Position numbers and translations under genes: made by a program. The notes beneath the pieces are model-generated. The model worked only from the letters and a program-made list of their open reading frames with translations. It did no database searches and was not told where the DNA came from. Source: Candidatus Peribacteria bacterium (GTDB lineage Bacteria > Patescibacteriota > Gracilibacteria > Absconditabacterales > Absconditicoccaceae). Taken from it: a stretch of DNA of 34,740 nucleotides. Position 1 is the first letter of the stretch, and the number at the start of each line of letters is the position of its first letter. The stretch spans positions 1 through 34,740 of the forward strand of contig JAISMG010000019.1 of assembly GCA_031276875.1 (NCBI GenBank), written 5' to 3'. Below, one piece after another: positions 1 to 8,806 of the stretch.

Positions 1-153
1 ATAGTCAGGAATTCTTGTTAATTCTTTTAATATATTGCGAATATTAGACCATCCGAGTAAATCATTTTCTGTATCTCTATAAGAAGGATTTTTCTGAATA
101 ATGTTGAAGACATAAATTCTTACCCATTGGGCTATGGTTCAATACCTTTTCAT
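1..153 (-). CDS. Partial hypothetical protein running off the left edge
   Basis: Read with TGA as glycine, a minus-strand frame is open from an ATG at 153 to the window edge, giving 51 residues that begin MKRYGTIAQWVRIYVFNI and end LKELTRIPDY. The frame stays open upstream to about 270, so the true start could be earlier, but no better start codon is seen. A GAGAA stretch before the ATG is a weak ribosome-binding candidate. I do not recognise the family. The first residues recur in a broken copy at 19935-19983, which suggests a repeated gene or leader. It may equally be a decayed gene. Confidence 0.3.
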
Positions 154-320
154 TTTCTCGTAAAATAGGTAGTTCCAAACTGTTTCTTTGCATATTGCAT
201 ATGCAAGTTGAATGAAAAAGTTATAAGTTTGTTGCTCATAGAATAATGTTAGGTTGTAAACTAACTAAATTATTTTGTAATTTTTTTTTCAAGTGTTTTT
301 TTATTTGCAACAGAGCAAAT
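113..320 (-). repeat. Dispersed repeat, copy 1 (coding start plus upstream hairpin)
   Basis: Two blocks here match copy 2 at 19935-20021. One is the stretch around CCATTGGGCTATGGTTCAAT (113-152). The other is a small hairpin, ATTTGC / GCAAAT with a six-base loop, at 303-320, next to a T-run. In this copy the blocks lie about 150 bases apart; in copy 2 they are only about 20 apart, so copy 2 has lost the middle. On the minus strand the order is hairpin, A-run, short ORF. This is seen directly; the role is unknown. Confidence 0.5.
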
Positions 321-415
321 TTAAATTATATTCTGAGTAGTCAAAAAATTAGATGATTTATCTTTTTATTACTTATCATCGTCGAAATCACCATAATAAT
401 GTGATGATGGGTAGT

Positions 416-1972
416 TTATCCTTGTATCTCTATTTTAATTCTGGATTTAATCGTAGGGATACTGGTATATCGTAGAGGAGCTACCGTAATTTTTACACTT
501 CCAATTTCTTTAGGGAAGGTAGATAACATATAACTTCTGGCTTCTTCTACTCCTTTTCCTGCAATAGTAGTTTTGATTTCTGGGAGAATATTGTTGGTGT
601 CTTGGCTAAAATCATAGCCTTGGATACTGTTGATTTGTGTAGGAATAATCAGCGTAGTCCCATTTTTTTTGAGTTCTCCTTCTTCAAAGGACGAAGAGTC
701 TTTGATAAATTTGATACTGCTTTTGTCGATATTGAGGACTTGTATTTTTTCCGAAGGTCTTTCGTTAAGATAGGTGATGAAGGCTTTGGAAAGGTCTTTT
801 CGATAAATGTAATGAAAGGTATAGGTGATATAAGCGGTTCCTTTGATAGTAGGAGTATCTTTGACACCGCTTTGGTTGACGATGATGTCATTAAATTTCG
901 TCGTAGTGATACTTTCAAAGGGTAAGAGAATTCCATCAGGAATAGCGAAATTTTGACTTACGATATTCATTTTCTGTTTGTAAACCTGTTCTACCAGTTT
1001 GCCGGTGAGGGTTGCAATGTCTTTGTCCGTGATAGAACCGATGGATTGGGTACTTCCTCCTTGGAACTGTTCCATACTTTCGGCTCGAATTTCTTTCAAA
1101 TAATAGGATTCGTTGATGTTTCTAATTCGCATTTGAGTGTTCATCGGGATATTTCCTCTTACTCCAATGATTTGATTATGTTCATCTTTTTCGTCTGATT
1201 GTATGCGGATGACGGTTTCAGATGGGTATTTTTGGTTTCAAGTCTGGATAATGAAATCATCTACTGCTCTAAAAATCAGTCCATCTGCGGTAATAAATCT
1301 GGTGGTCGCGACAAGAGAATAGCTTTGTGGTTTGGTATTGTAGATTTTTATGTGTCCTTGGGAAGGATTAGTGATGTGTTTGATATTTGCGGTGGAAATG
1401 ACCAGATTATATTGGTAGTCAATACTTCCCGTATAATAAGGAATACTCAAATATCTGGACGTTTGGACAAATCCGCTTTCTTGGTGAGGATAATAGCGGA
1501 AATTGTAGATGAGGGTTTCGCTGTCTTCTGCTACTTGAATACTAATAGTAGCACTTGGGAGGATGAGAGAAATAATCAGCCAGAGGATGAGTCCGATAAG
1601 GAGTGCTTCAAAAAAGAAGATAAGTATCAAGAGATATTTTTTGCTTTCGTAGGTGTGGAGGTGAAATTTCTTGATATTAAAAAGAAAAAGATAAAAAATG
1701 TTGGCTGCTTTTTCGATATTTCTTTGTTGAATATGGTTTACTTGTAGTCCAACGGACTGAAAAAAGGCTCTATTTTGAGATTTTTTCGTCGTAAAAGTGG
1801 CGTCAATCTGCTTTCTTTCTAAAATTTCTTTAATTTGTTTTCCTCGCCATTCATTTTCAAACAGGGAGTGTTCAGGGTCAATAAAAACTTCCACGCTTCT
1901 TCCAGAAGGAATTTTTTCGAGGGTTTTGAATATTTTGTAGAGACTGTCTGTTTTGGCAAAGAAGAATTTCAT
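416..1972 (-). CDS. Baseplate-J-like single-pass membrane protein
   Basis: 518 residues once one in-frame TGA (residue 245, inside IIQTGNQKYP) is read as Gly; the stop is TAA. Residues 1-110 form a soluble N-terminal part, 113-138 are a strongly hydrophobic membrane segment, and the rest is predicted to be outside. The outer part has the pattern HIKIYNTKPQSYSLVATTRF..DGLIFR, followed by GVRGNIP. This resembles the baseplate J/gp47-type beta domain annotated in many CPR genomes; that match is from memory, not a search. It is the last gene of the rny - lgt-like - baseplate-like operon, 19 bases after its neighbour. Whether it belongs to a contractile apparatus or a CPR envelope structure cannot be told from the sequence; no other tail genes adjoin it. 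Confidence 0.55.
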
Positions 1973-1991
1973 TGAACATTAGGTATAGGGA

Positions 1992-2777
1992 TTAGTAAAA
2001 TCTTTTTTTATTCCATTTGATGATGGTGAGGAGGGTAAGTACAAAGATAGCTATAGAGAGATATTGCTTGATGTCTAGCACTATTCCAAATAGTGAGATG
2101 AGTCAATGTCTGGCATAATGTTGGAATAAAAAGCAGATATTGATGACGAGCAGAATTCCTAGAAATCCCCACATTCCTAGTCAGTTTTTTTTAAGGATAA
2201 TTTTTAGCAGATTGATGATGACGTTGACGACTAATGCTCCTAGCGAGAGAAAGAGTCCTACGGGATAGACTCCGTCAAATTTTGTTAATCCACTTTCTTC
2301 GTGTAAAGCTCTAATAGCAAAGATACTTTCTGTAGGTTTTCCAACGAAATTATCTCCAAGTGTGAGGAAAATCCCCAGAATGATGGTAGCATTACATATG
2401 CCCGAAAAGAGCATATCTGCTCGAATCTTTTTATTTTCTGTTCTTTTGATACTAGCAAAGAAATTTCCTAGACAGAGTGTAAGAGCAATAAGTATCCCTA
2501 CAAAATCAAAACGAAACTGATTGGGACGCAGGATATTCACTACTTCTGCAAATGAAGTAGGAAGTAATGAGCTAGTCTCGAGCACAAAGGAAGTATAGCG
2601 TCCCAAAAGGTAAGTGAGGATACATCGAAAGGGGAGTCTGTAAAAAAGTTTGAGAAAATCCTGATGATTTTTTTGACAAAGAAGATAGATGGTAATAATA
2701 AATGTGAATAATGCTAGGATAATGCCTATTGCGGTCATTGAAATTTTCGTCGTACCTATTACGATAAAAGGAAACAT
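1992..2777 (-). CDS. Lgt-like (prolipoprotein diacylglyceryl transferase family) membrane protein
   Basis: 261 residues with two TGA-encoded glycines (after KKN and in RHG); the stop is TAA. About seven hydrophobic segments are visible. Order and spacing recall Lgt: an N-terminal FPFIVIGTTKISMTAIGI, then LGRYTSF, FDFVGILIAL, LGDNFVGKPTES in the place of the GRxGNFINGE signature, and YPVGLFLSL where Lgt has PTQLYE. The signature is degenerate, so catalytic competence is uncertain. Lgt would attach diacylglyceryl to the lipobox Cys of lipoproteins in the cytoplasmic membrane. It lies 24 bases after rny and 19 before the next gene, so it is probably co-transcribed. It could also be an Lgt-derived protein with another role. 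Confidence 0.45.
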
Positions 2778-2801
2778 AGCAAAAGCGTAAAGGATAAAGT
2801 T

Positions 2802-4307
2802 TTATCTTAGATACTGGATAATTTTTGTTTCTCTGATACCGGAAATTCTGATGATACCCGGATAATCAAGTTGCTGTTCAATTTTAATTCAGATTTCTGC
2901 TAAAAGCTTTTCTATTTCTAGGTCATTGATAGTTTTTGGGTTTACGTATACCATAATTTCTCTTCCCGCTTGCATAATGTGGACTTTTTCTACGCCTTCC
3001 ACTTCAATAATGAGTTTTTCGAGTTCTCCCATTTTTTCTATGAAAAGCTCTTTCGTATCAAATCTTGCTCCCGGTCTAGATGCAGACATTGCATCTGCTG
3101 CTGCGATTACTCGTGAAATAGGATGCGTCATAGGTACGTCATAGTGATGAGATTCGGCTGCATTGATAATGACAGGGTCTAAACCTCGTTTTCTGAGCAA
3201 ATCTGCTCCGAGTTTGGTATGACTTTCTCCCGTTGTGGTGAGAATTTTCCCAACATCGTGAAGTAGTCCAGCTTTTTTAGCCAAAAGAGGGTCAAGTCAG
3301 AGTTCTATAGCGATTGCTTCGGCAATTTTTGCTACTTCCACACAGTGCGTTCGGAGGCTTTGTCCATAACTAAATCTCAAGAAAAATTGTCCGATGGTTT
3401 TTACTACTTCTGGTTTCATCATAGGAATATTAAGCAGATTGAGTGCTTCTTTTCCTTTGTCCATAAACGTGGTTTGGAGTTCATCTACGACTTGATGATA
3501 GATTTTTTCGATATACATTGGATTAATTCTGCCGTCTTTGATGAGGAGTTCCAGGGTTTGAGCTGCCAGAAACCTTTTTTCGTGGTCAAAGGAGGAAAGC
3601 TTCACAGTTCCGGGAGTATCATCCACAATCAATTCTACTCCTGTAGTTTTTTCAAAAAACGAAATATTTCTTCCTTCTCTTCCGATTAGCTTCCCTTTAA
3701 ATTCTTCATTTGGCAAATCTACCGTTTTGGTGGTAAATTCACTGATATTTTGGGTGGCGATTTTTTGGAGGGAATTTACGACGATTTTTGCAGCTTCGGT
3801 TTCAGCTTCTTCGGTTTTAATCATTTTGTATTTTTCTACAAATCTGTTGATTTCTTCTTGTTGCTCTTTTTCTACCATTGCAAAGATTTCTTCTTTGGCT
3901 TGTTTGGGAGTGAGCTCGGCAATTTCAGCAAGTTTTTGCATTTGCTGTTTGGCTACATCTTCTGCTTGTTGTCTGAGTTGGAGGATTTTCCCTTTTTCTT
4001 CTTCCAATTTTTCCAGTCTTTGCTCCATTTTTTCTTCTCTGTCGAGCAAACGATTTTGGATTTCTTCCATTTTTGCGAGTCTTTGCTCTTCAATTTTTTC
4101 AGCTTTTTTTTCTGCTGTGGCAATCAATTCGTCACATTTCTTTTTGGCTTCCGCGAAATGTTCTTCTTCAATTTCTTTGGCTTTTGCCATACGTTCTTTA
4201 AATTTTAATGCTTTAGCGGTGAGGGTTTTTTTGTACCCAAAAAATCCTGCGATACCTCCTAGGAGGAGTCCTCCTATGGTGAGGACAATACTAAGTCGAA
4301 GTGGCAT
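2802..4307 (-). CDS. rny: Ribonuclease Y
   Basis: 501 residues with TGA-encoded glycines in IELGLDP and AEIGIKI. Domain order is that of RNase Y. There is an N-terminal membrane helix (about 5-24), then a long charged coiled coil (about 30-160) rich in KAE/EE repeats. Next is a KH domain with GKLIGREGRN and VDDTPGTVKLSSFD, then an HD domain with LRTHCVEVA and GLLHDVGK supplying metal-binding His/Asp, and the C-terminal DYPGIIRISGIRETK. The family is a membrane-anchored endoribonuclease that starts mRNA decay. Length is close to the usual 510-520. First gene of a minus-strand operon with the Lgt-like and baseplate-like genes. Its upstream region holds one of the two 26-bp direct repeats flanking fic. 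Confidence 0.95.
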
Positions 4308-4400
4308 ATTTTCTAATATTTATGACTAAAAAATGTATGTAGATATACATGCTGGTAATGAGTGTAGGGAAATCTTCTTCAAATTCCAGTCGAAATTCAT

Positions 4401-4426
4401 TCATTGAAAAAAGCGAGGAAATGGGT
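4401..4426. repeat. 26-bp direct repeat flanking fic, copy A
   Basis: A 26-base sequence starting TCATTGAAAAAAGC is repeated without mismatch at 5558-5583. The two copies bracket the fic gene, one upstream of rny and the other upstream of ksgA. Weaker similarity (CAAATT..AG.TC..AAT) extends a further 20 bases or so on the outer left of each copy, while the right flanks differ. Confidence 0.85.
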
Positions 4427-4440
4427 GTTTTACAAGTATT

Positions 4441-5388
4441 TTAGTATGGTGTGCTAAAAGATATAAGTAATTCTATACTTTTGGCATATTGTTCTAGCAT
4501 AAATGAATAATATTTTTTAAGACCTACAGTACTTTCCAACCCTTTCTGGATACCGCTAAAATACGTAGCTTTATTCTCTTTGAAAACAATCATTGGAAGC
4601 ATTCAGTTTTGCATAAGGATTTTATTCATCAGAAGTCTGCCGGTTCTCCCGTTTCAATTAACAAAAGGGTGAATTTGTTCGTATTTGAGATGAAAGTGAA
4701 ATGCTAGTTCCAGAGGAGAAAGTCAGTTTTTTTTATCTTTTATAAAGGTTACGAGATTTTTAAGTTGAGTTTCCACATCTTCAGGGGCTGTTGTTGGTTC
4801 GTTATTTACTACAATAGGAATTTTTTTGAAACCTTTAGGATACGCATTTCAGGTTTCTTGTAGTAAGTTTTGTGTCAGGATGTGATAGAGTCTTTTGATG
4901 TTTGTGAGATTTCGAATAAAGTCAGTTTGAAGGAATTTCCGTGCTTTTTGACTATTTTTTACTTCAATGATTTCATTGGGGATGTGATAAGTAGATTTTT
5001 TACCTTCAAGGATTTTGCGGATTTCTGGTTCAGGAATTTTGCTTCCTTCAATATGGTTAGAATGTAAAATAAATTCTATAGGGAATTTGTTTTCTAATTG
5101 AGATTTGATATGTACTCATTGTTGGTATAAAGGATTTTTTGGTTCAAGTAAATTAGTTACTTCCATCATATTGATAAGAACTTTTGTTTGATAGATGAGG
5201 TTTGGCAGGAGATTTCAGTTATAAAGTTGTTTGGAGAAGGTTTGATATTGTGGATTTGCGAAAAGCAGAGTTGCTTCTTTCTTAGCGAGGTTTTGAAGAG
5301 ATTGTTGGGTGATTTCTCCATTTTTAAGTTGTGTTGAGAGTTTTGATTTCCCAACTTGCTTGATGAGGAGTTGCTTTTCAAGATACAT
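4441..5388 (-). CDS. Fic/DOC-family protein with N-terminal inhibitory motif
   Basis: 315 residues encoded with six TGA glycines, so a standard-code reading shatters it. The Fic core HPFVNGNGRTGR begins at His240; its first motif glycine is TGA. His240 would be the catalytic base for transfer of a nucleotide (usually AMP from ATP) to a protein hydroxyl. An autoinhibitory S/TxxxE(G/N) motif is present as SNHIEG (Ser110-Gly115), placing it with Fic proteins carrying the inhibitory helix before the Fic domain. The ATG at 5388 starts MYLEKQLLIKQ; an upstream ATG at 5463 would add a hydrophobic stretch and is less likely. The targets are unknown. The gene sits alone between divergent rny and ksgA, inside 26-bp direct repeats, as if inserted. 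Confidence 0.9.
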
Positions 5389-5557
5389 AGCACATAGAAG
5401 AAAGGTAAAATACGTTAGTGGGGGAAATAGTAAGCATTTTTTGTTAAAATACAAGAGAAACAATGTTGATTTTATTTATTTTTTGGCTTATGGATTGGTG
5501 AATTATTGGTGGGGGAAAAGGTGATGGTTTTTTGAAAGACTGCAAATTTTAGGTCAA

Positions 5558-5583
5558 TCATTGAAAAAAGCGAGGAAATGGGT
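5558..5583. repeat. 26-bp direct repeat flanking fic, copy B
   Basis: Perfect copy of 4401-4426, ending 41 bases before the chosen ksgA start. It contains GCGAGGAAATGGGT, in which GAGGA precedes an ATG in another frame than ksgA, so part of the conservation could reflect a leader or promoter rather than an insertion duplication. Confidence 0.85.
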
Positions 5584-5624
5584 ATAGTTTTGGTGGTAAA
5601 GGACGTTTTATTTTTTCTGAACAG

Positions 5625-6371
5625 ATGGGAGAAACGTATTTGGGACAAAATTTTTTGAAAGATAGTACTGTCAGACATTGGATAGCAGACCGTGTGGCAA
5701 AACTCTATCGTGAGTTAAATGCTCAAAGTTTGCTAGAAATCTGACCCTGAAAAGGAGCATTAACGAAATTGATTGCGTCTGTTTCTCCTCATTTTCTCGT
5801 CATTGAAAAAGATGAACAGCTGAAAGAGTATTTGACGGCACTTCTTGCACCTGAACAATTGATGTGGTGAGATGTATTGACGACTTCGTTTTCATTTATT
5901 GAGCCTACGTTAATCGTGGGAAATCTTCCGTATTATATTACTTCTCCCATTCTCAGGAAATTTTTTGAATGACCAGGAGAGCAGCAAGTAGTAGGTGGGC
6001 TTTTTATGGTCCAAGATGAAGTGGGCGAAAAAATTCGTTATGATGCGAAAAAAAAGTCATATTTGTATTGGCTGTTAAATTATGCTTATCAGGTAGAATA
6101 TCTCAAATCTGTTCCAGCAAAAGCGTTTAGTCCTGCTCCAAATGTGAGAAGTTGCTTACTTTCACTCGTCAAAAAGTCTCAGCTTCCTCAGCTTTCTTTT
6201 TCCCAGTTGGTAGCGTTTTTAAACGCAGTCGCTCCCTATAGTAGAAAGACGTTAGGAAAAATAGTTAAAATGCTGGAAAAAAAGGGGGTATCGTTTGCTC
6301 TTCCAGCAAGGCTTGCTTCCAAAAGATTGGAGGAATTGAGCTGGGAGGAAGTGGAAGAGATTATTATTTAG
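5625..6371 (+). CDS. ksgA: 16S rRNA dimethyladenosine transferase
   Basis: 248 residues. KsgA/RsmA dimethylates two adjacent adenines near the 3' end of 16S rRNA late in 30S assembly. Seen: GQNFLKD near the N-terminus; SAM-binding motif EIGPGKGAL (about residue 39) in which both glycines before the lysine are TGA; the VIEKD acidic motif; and catalytic GNLPYYIT (about residue 99). C-terminal AKAFSPAPNVRS and SRKTLGK are typical. Further TGA glycines are in WGD and EGPG. The ATG at 5625 (MGETYLGQNF) is the only ATG between the upstream in-frame TAG and the conserved core. Slightly shorter than usual (about 270) because of a short N-terminus. Confidence 0.95.
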
Positions 6372-6473
6372 AAAAAATATCAAATAAGTTACTTAGGTAC
6401 TTGTTGTTGATGTTGATAGAATATTATGGTGAATTGTAAATTTTATACATGGAAGTATTTTCTTAGCTTTTTT

Positions 6474-6501
6474 TTGCAAAATTCTTAAAAAAGAGTATAC
6501 T
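6474..6501 (+). promoter_or_regulatory. Sigma70-type promoter for the pilin-like gene
   Basis: TTGCAA (6474-6479), a 16-base spacer and TATACT (6496-6501), 36 bases before the ATG at 6537. The same -35/-10 pair with the same spacer stands before secD (8738-8765). Confidence 0.6.
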
Positions 6502-6536
6502 TAGAAGGTATATTTTATATAGGTAATCTAAATGTA

Positions 6537-6980
6537 ATGAAAAAAATAAGCATATATATATCTTTGGTGTTATGATTATGCATGCAAATGGGGACTTTTG
6601 TATTTGCAGATGCGGCCACAGAAACAGCTCAAAGCAAAATAGGAATTCATCTCACTACAGGATGTATGCAAGGAATTGGTTGTAAAATGGATGTTGCAGT
6701 AATGCTAGGGTTAAAACAACCAAATGTAAATGCTGAAGATGATAGAACTTCGGTACTTACGTTTGTGCAAGATATTGTGTTGGCGGCTACATTTTTTATT
6801 GGAACGGTGGTCACGTTAGCGTTGATTTTTAGTGGATTGTTGTTTATCTTTTCGGCAGCGGATAGTAGCAAGAGAAAACTTGCAACAACGTGAATGAAAA
6901 ATGCAGCAATTGGATTGGTATTGGTGGCAGGTTCGTATGCTATTATCAGATTTATTCAGTTTCTAGCATCTGGAGGATAA
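6537..6980 (+). CDS. Small secreted/membrane protein, TrbC/VirB2 pilin-like
   Basis: 147 residues with TGA glycines in the signal peptide (VLGLCMQ) and after ATT (TTGMKN). The N-terminus MKKISIYISL...FVFADA is a signal peptide with cleavage probably after FADA. The mature part has two hydrophobic helices: about residues 80-105 (VQDIVLAATFFIGTVVTLAL) and a C-terminal one (AAIGLVLVAGSYAIIRFIQF). They are joined by a short basic cytoplasmic loop, SSKRKLATTG. This two-helix, signal-peptide layout is that of TrbC/VirB2-type pilin-like proteins common in CPR genomes (inference from architecture). No type IV secretion ATPase lies nearby. A good promoter precedes it. Confidence 0.6.
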
Positions 6981-7061
6981 CAGTATCATCTTTGCGTCCT
7001 TTGCAACTTCGCGATGAACGTTATTCCTTGATAATTTTCTCACAATTCCTATACTCAGCGT

Positions 7062-8720
7062 ATGCAACTACCTCTTTCTCATCTTCCCAATGACCCGTGA
7101 GTCTACCTATTTAAAGACACCAAAGGCACCATTCTCTACATTGGAAAAGCAAAAAACCTCCAAAAAAGAGTAGCTCAATACTTTGCACCGGGTTCACTCC
7201 GAAAACAAGAAATGCTCCAAAAAGCAGCAAGTGTCGATTTTCTCGTTGTGAAAAATGAGAGTGAGTCGCTTTATTTGGAAAATAATCTCATCAAAAAACA
7301 CAAACCCTTTTACAATACTATGCTCAAAGGAGGAAACGGCTATACCTATATCAAATTTACTCCTCACGAGTTCCCACAAGTGCTATTAACGAGAATGAAA
7401 AAAGACGATAAAGCCACCTACATTGGTCCCAAACACAATACTCGCGAACTCAGAAAATTATTGCAATATCTCAGACAACTTTTGCAGTATAGAACTTGTC
7501 CTCTGACACAATTTCGCCAGCACAAACTTTGTTCAGATTATTATTTTCATTTGTGTAAAGGACGATGTGCAGGTTGTCCTCTGACTACTGGGGAACCGCG
7601 TTATTCTTCAGCACTAGAAGCAAAAGCTGATTACAAACAGTTGCTTCAGCTTCTTAGTTCTTTTTTTAAAGGAAATACCAAACCCATAGAAAAAGAACTG
7701 CTCCACCAAATCCAGCAAGCAGCAGAACGTCAGCATTTTGAACGGGCTGCAACGCTGAGAGATATGTATCACCACATTGAACAACTGGTCGAAAAACAGC
7801 ACGTAGAACTGCCTCAAAAGATTTCTGGCTATGTGTTGGGTATCAGGACGATAGGTGAATGGAATGTGTATGTGCTCTTGCATTTTTATGAAGGGAAATT
7901 GATAGACGTTATCCGTGATAAAGTTGCACTTGCTCAGGGAGACAAGTATCGGATGTTGGCGGGATTTGAAGCGGATTTGGGAGATATGCACCTTGCCTCA
8001 TCATCGCCAAATCTGTTGGCGTGGTCAAAAGAATTGACGCTACTCGTTTCACAGCAGCAAGCTTTGGAAGAAATGTTGCAAAATTTTTTCGATACATATA
8101 TGATTGTGGCGTCGTTTGAGGGGGAAGTATTTCACAATGACTTGCTTTCAATGCTTCAGCAGAGATATGGACTGCAACATTTCCCGTATCGTATCGAATG
8201 CGTGGATATTTCACATTTATCGGGAGGGCGAATAAGTGGCGGAATAAGCTGTATGCTAGGAGGCATACTAGAAAAAAAAGGCTATCGTAAATACAAAATC
8301 CGTTCCGTTCGTGGAGAAAGTGATGATTATGCGTCATTGAAAGAGGTAATAAGCAGGAGATTAAAATCCTGAGAAGAATATCCCAATCTCTTTATCCTAG
8401 ATGGAGGAAAAGGACAATTGGGAGTGGTAAAAGCATTGTATGAAGCAGATGAAACTTTTAGGCAGATTTTTTCAAGCATTGATTTTGTAGCTTTGGGGAA
8501 AGGAGAAGCCAGAAAAAAAGCTGCTATTGGTTCACGTTCTGTGCGTTCTTCTTCGGAAGTGGTAGGAGAAAAGGTGTATCGCTTCGATGAGCAGTGGAAT
8601 GTCATTGAAACTCCTCTTGTTTATGACCAAGCGGACAGATTTTTGGTGAAATTACGTGATGAAGCTCACAGATTTTCTAATGTCTACAGAAAGCAACAGA
8701 TGAAAAAAGAGATAAAGTAA
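7062..8720 (+). CDS. uvrC: Excinuclease ABC subunit C, lacking the C-terminal HhH domain
   Basis: 552 residues; TGA glycines in DPGVYLF and in LKSGEEYP. UvrC makes both incisions around a lesion marked by UvrAB. Visible: GIY-YIG nuclease from about residue 11 (VYLFKD..ILYIGKA); a Cys cluster CPL..CSDYYFHLCKGRCAGC; the UvrB-interacting UVR motif around residues 205-240 (AAERQHFERAATLRD); and the RNase H-like nuclease with CVDISHLSG (Asp about 381), LFILDGGKGQL (Asp about 446) and DEAHRF (His about 535). The protein stops 17 residues after DEAHRF, so the tandem helix-hairpin-helix domain found in E. coli UvrC (610 residues) is missing. The stop is a clean TAA. No Shine-Dalgarno is evident. Confidence 0.95.
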
Positions 8721-8737
8721 TTTTTCTTATTTCAATG

Positions 8738-8765
8738 TTGCAATTTCATTCCAAAAGTGTATACT
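8738..8765 (+). promoter_or_regulatory. Sigma70-type promoter for secD
   Basis: TTGCAA (8738-8743), a 16-base spacer, TATACT (8760-8765), 41 bases upstream of the secD ATG. Confidence 0.6.
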
Positions 8766-8806
8766 CCCCCTGAAAAATTCAGCTTTTTATTTTTCTTTAT
8801 AGTACA

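Noticed and set aside
416-1972. Prophage tail module because of the baseplate-J-like protein
   Set aside because: It is a membrane-anchored single gene in an operon with rny; no sheath, tube, spike or capsid genes are nearby.
3727-4329. Long plus-strand ORFs over rny
   Set aside because: They are antisense shadows of the coiled-coil coding sequence, rich in Ser/Phe/Cys as expected from complementing Glu/Lys codons.
5463-5552. 29-codon ORF upstream of ksgA
   Set aside because: Low-complexity, no recognisable motif, no clear ribosome-binding site; probably chance in the fic-ksgA spacer.
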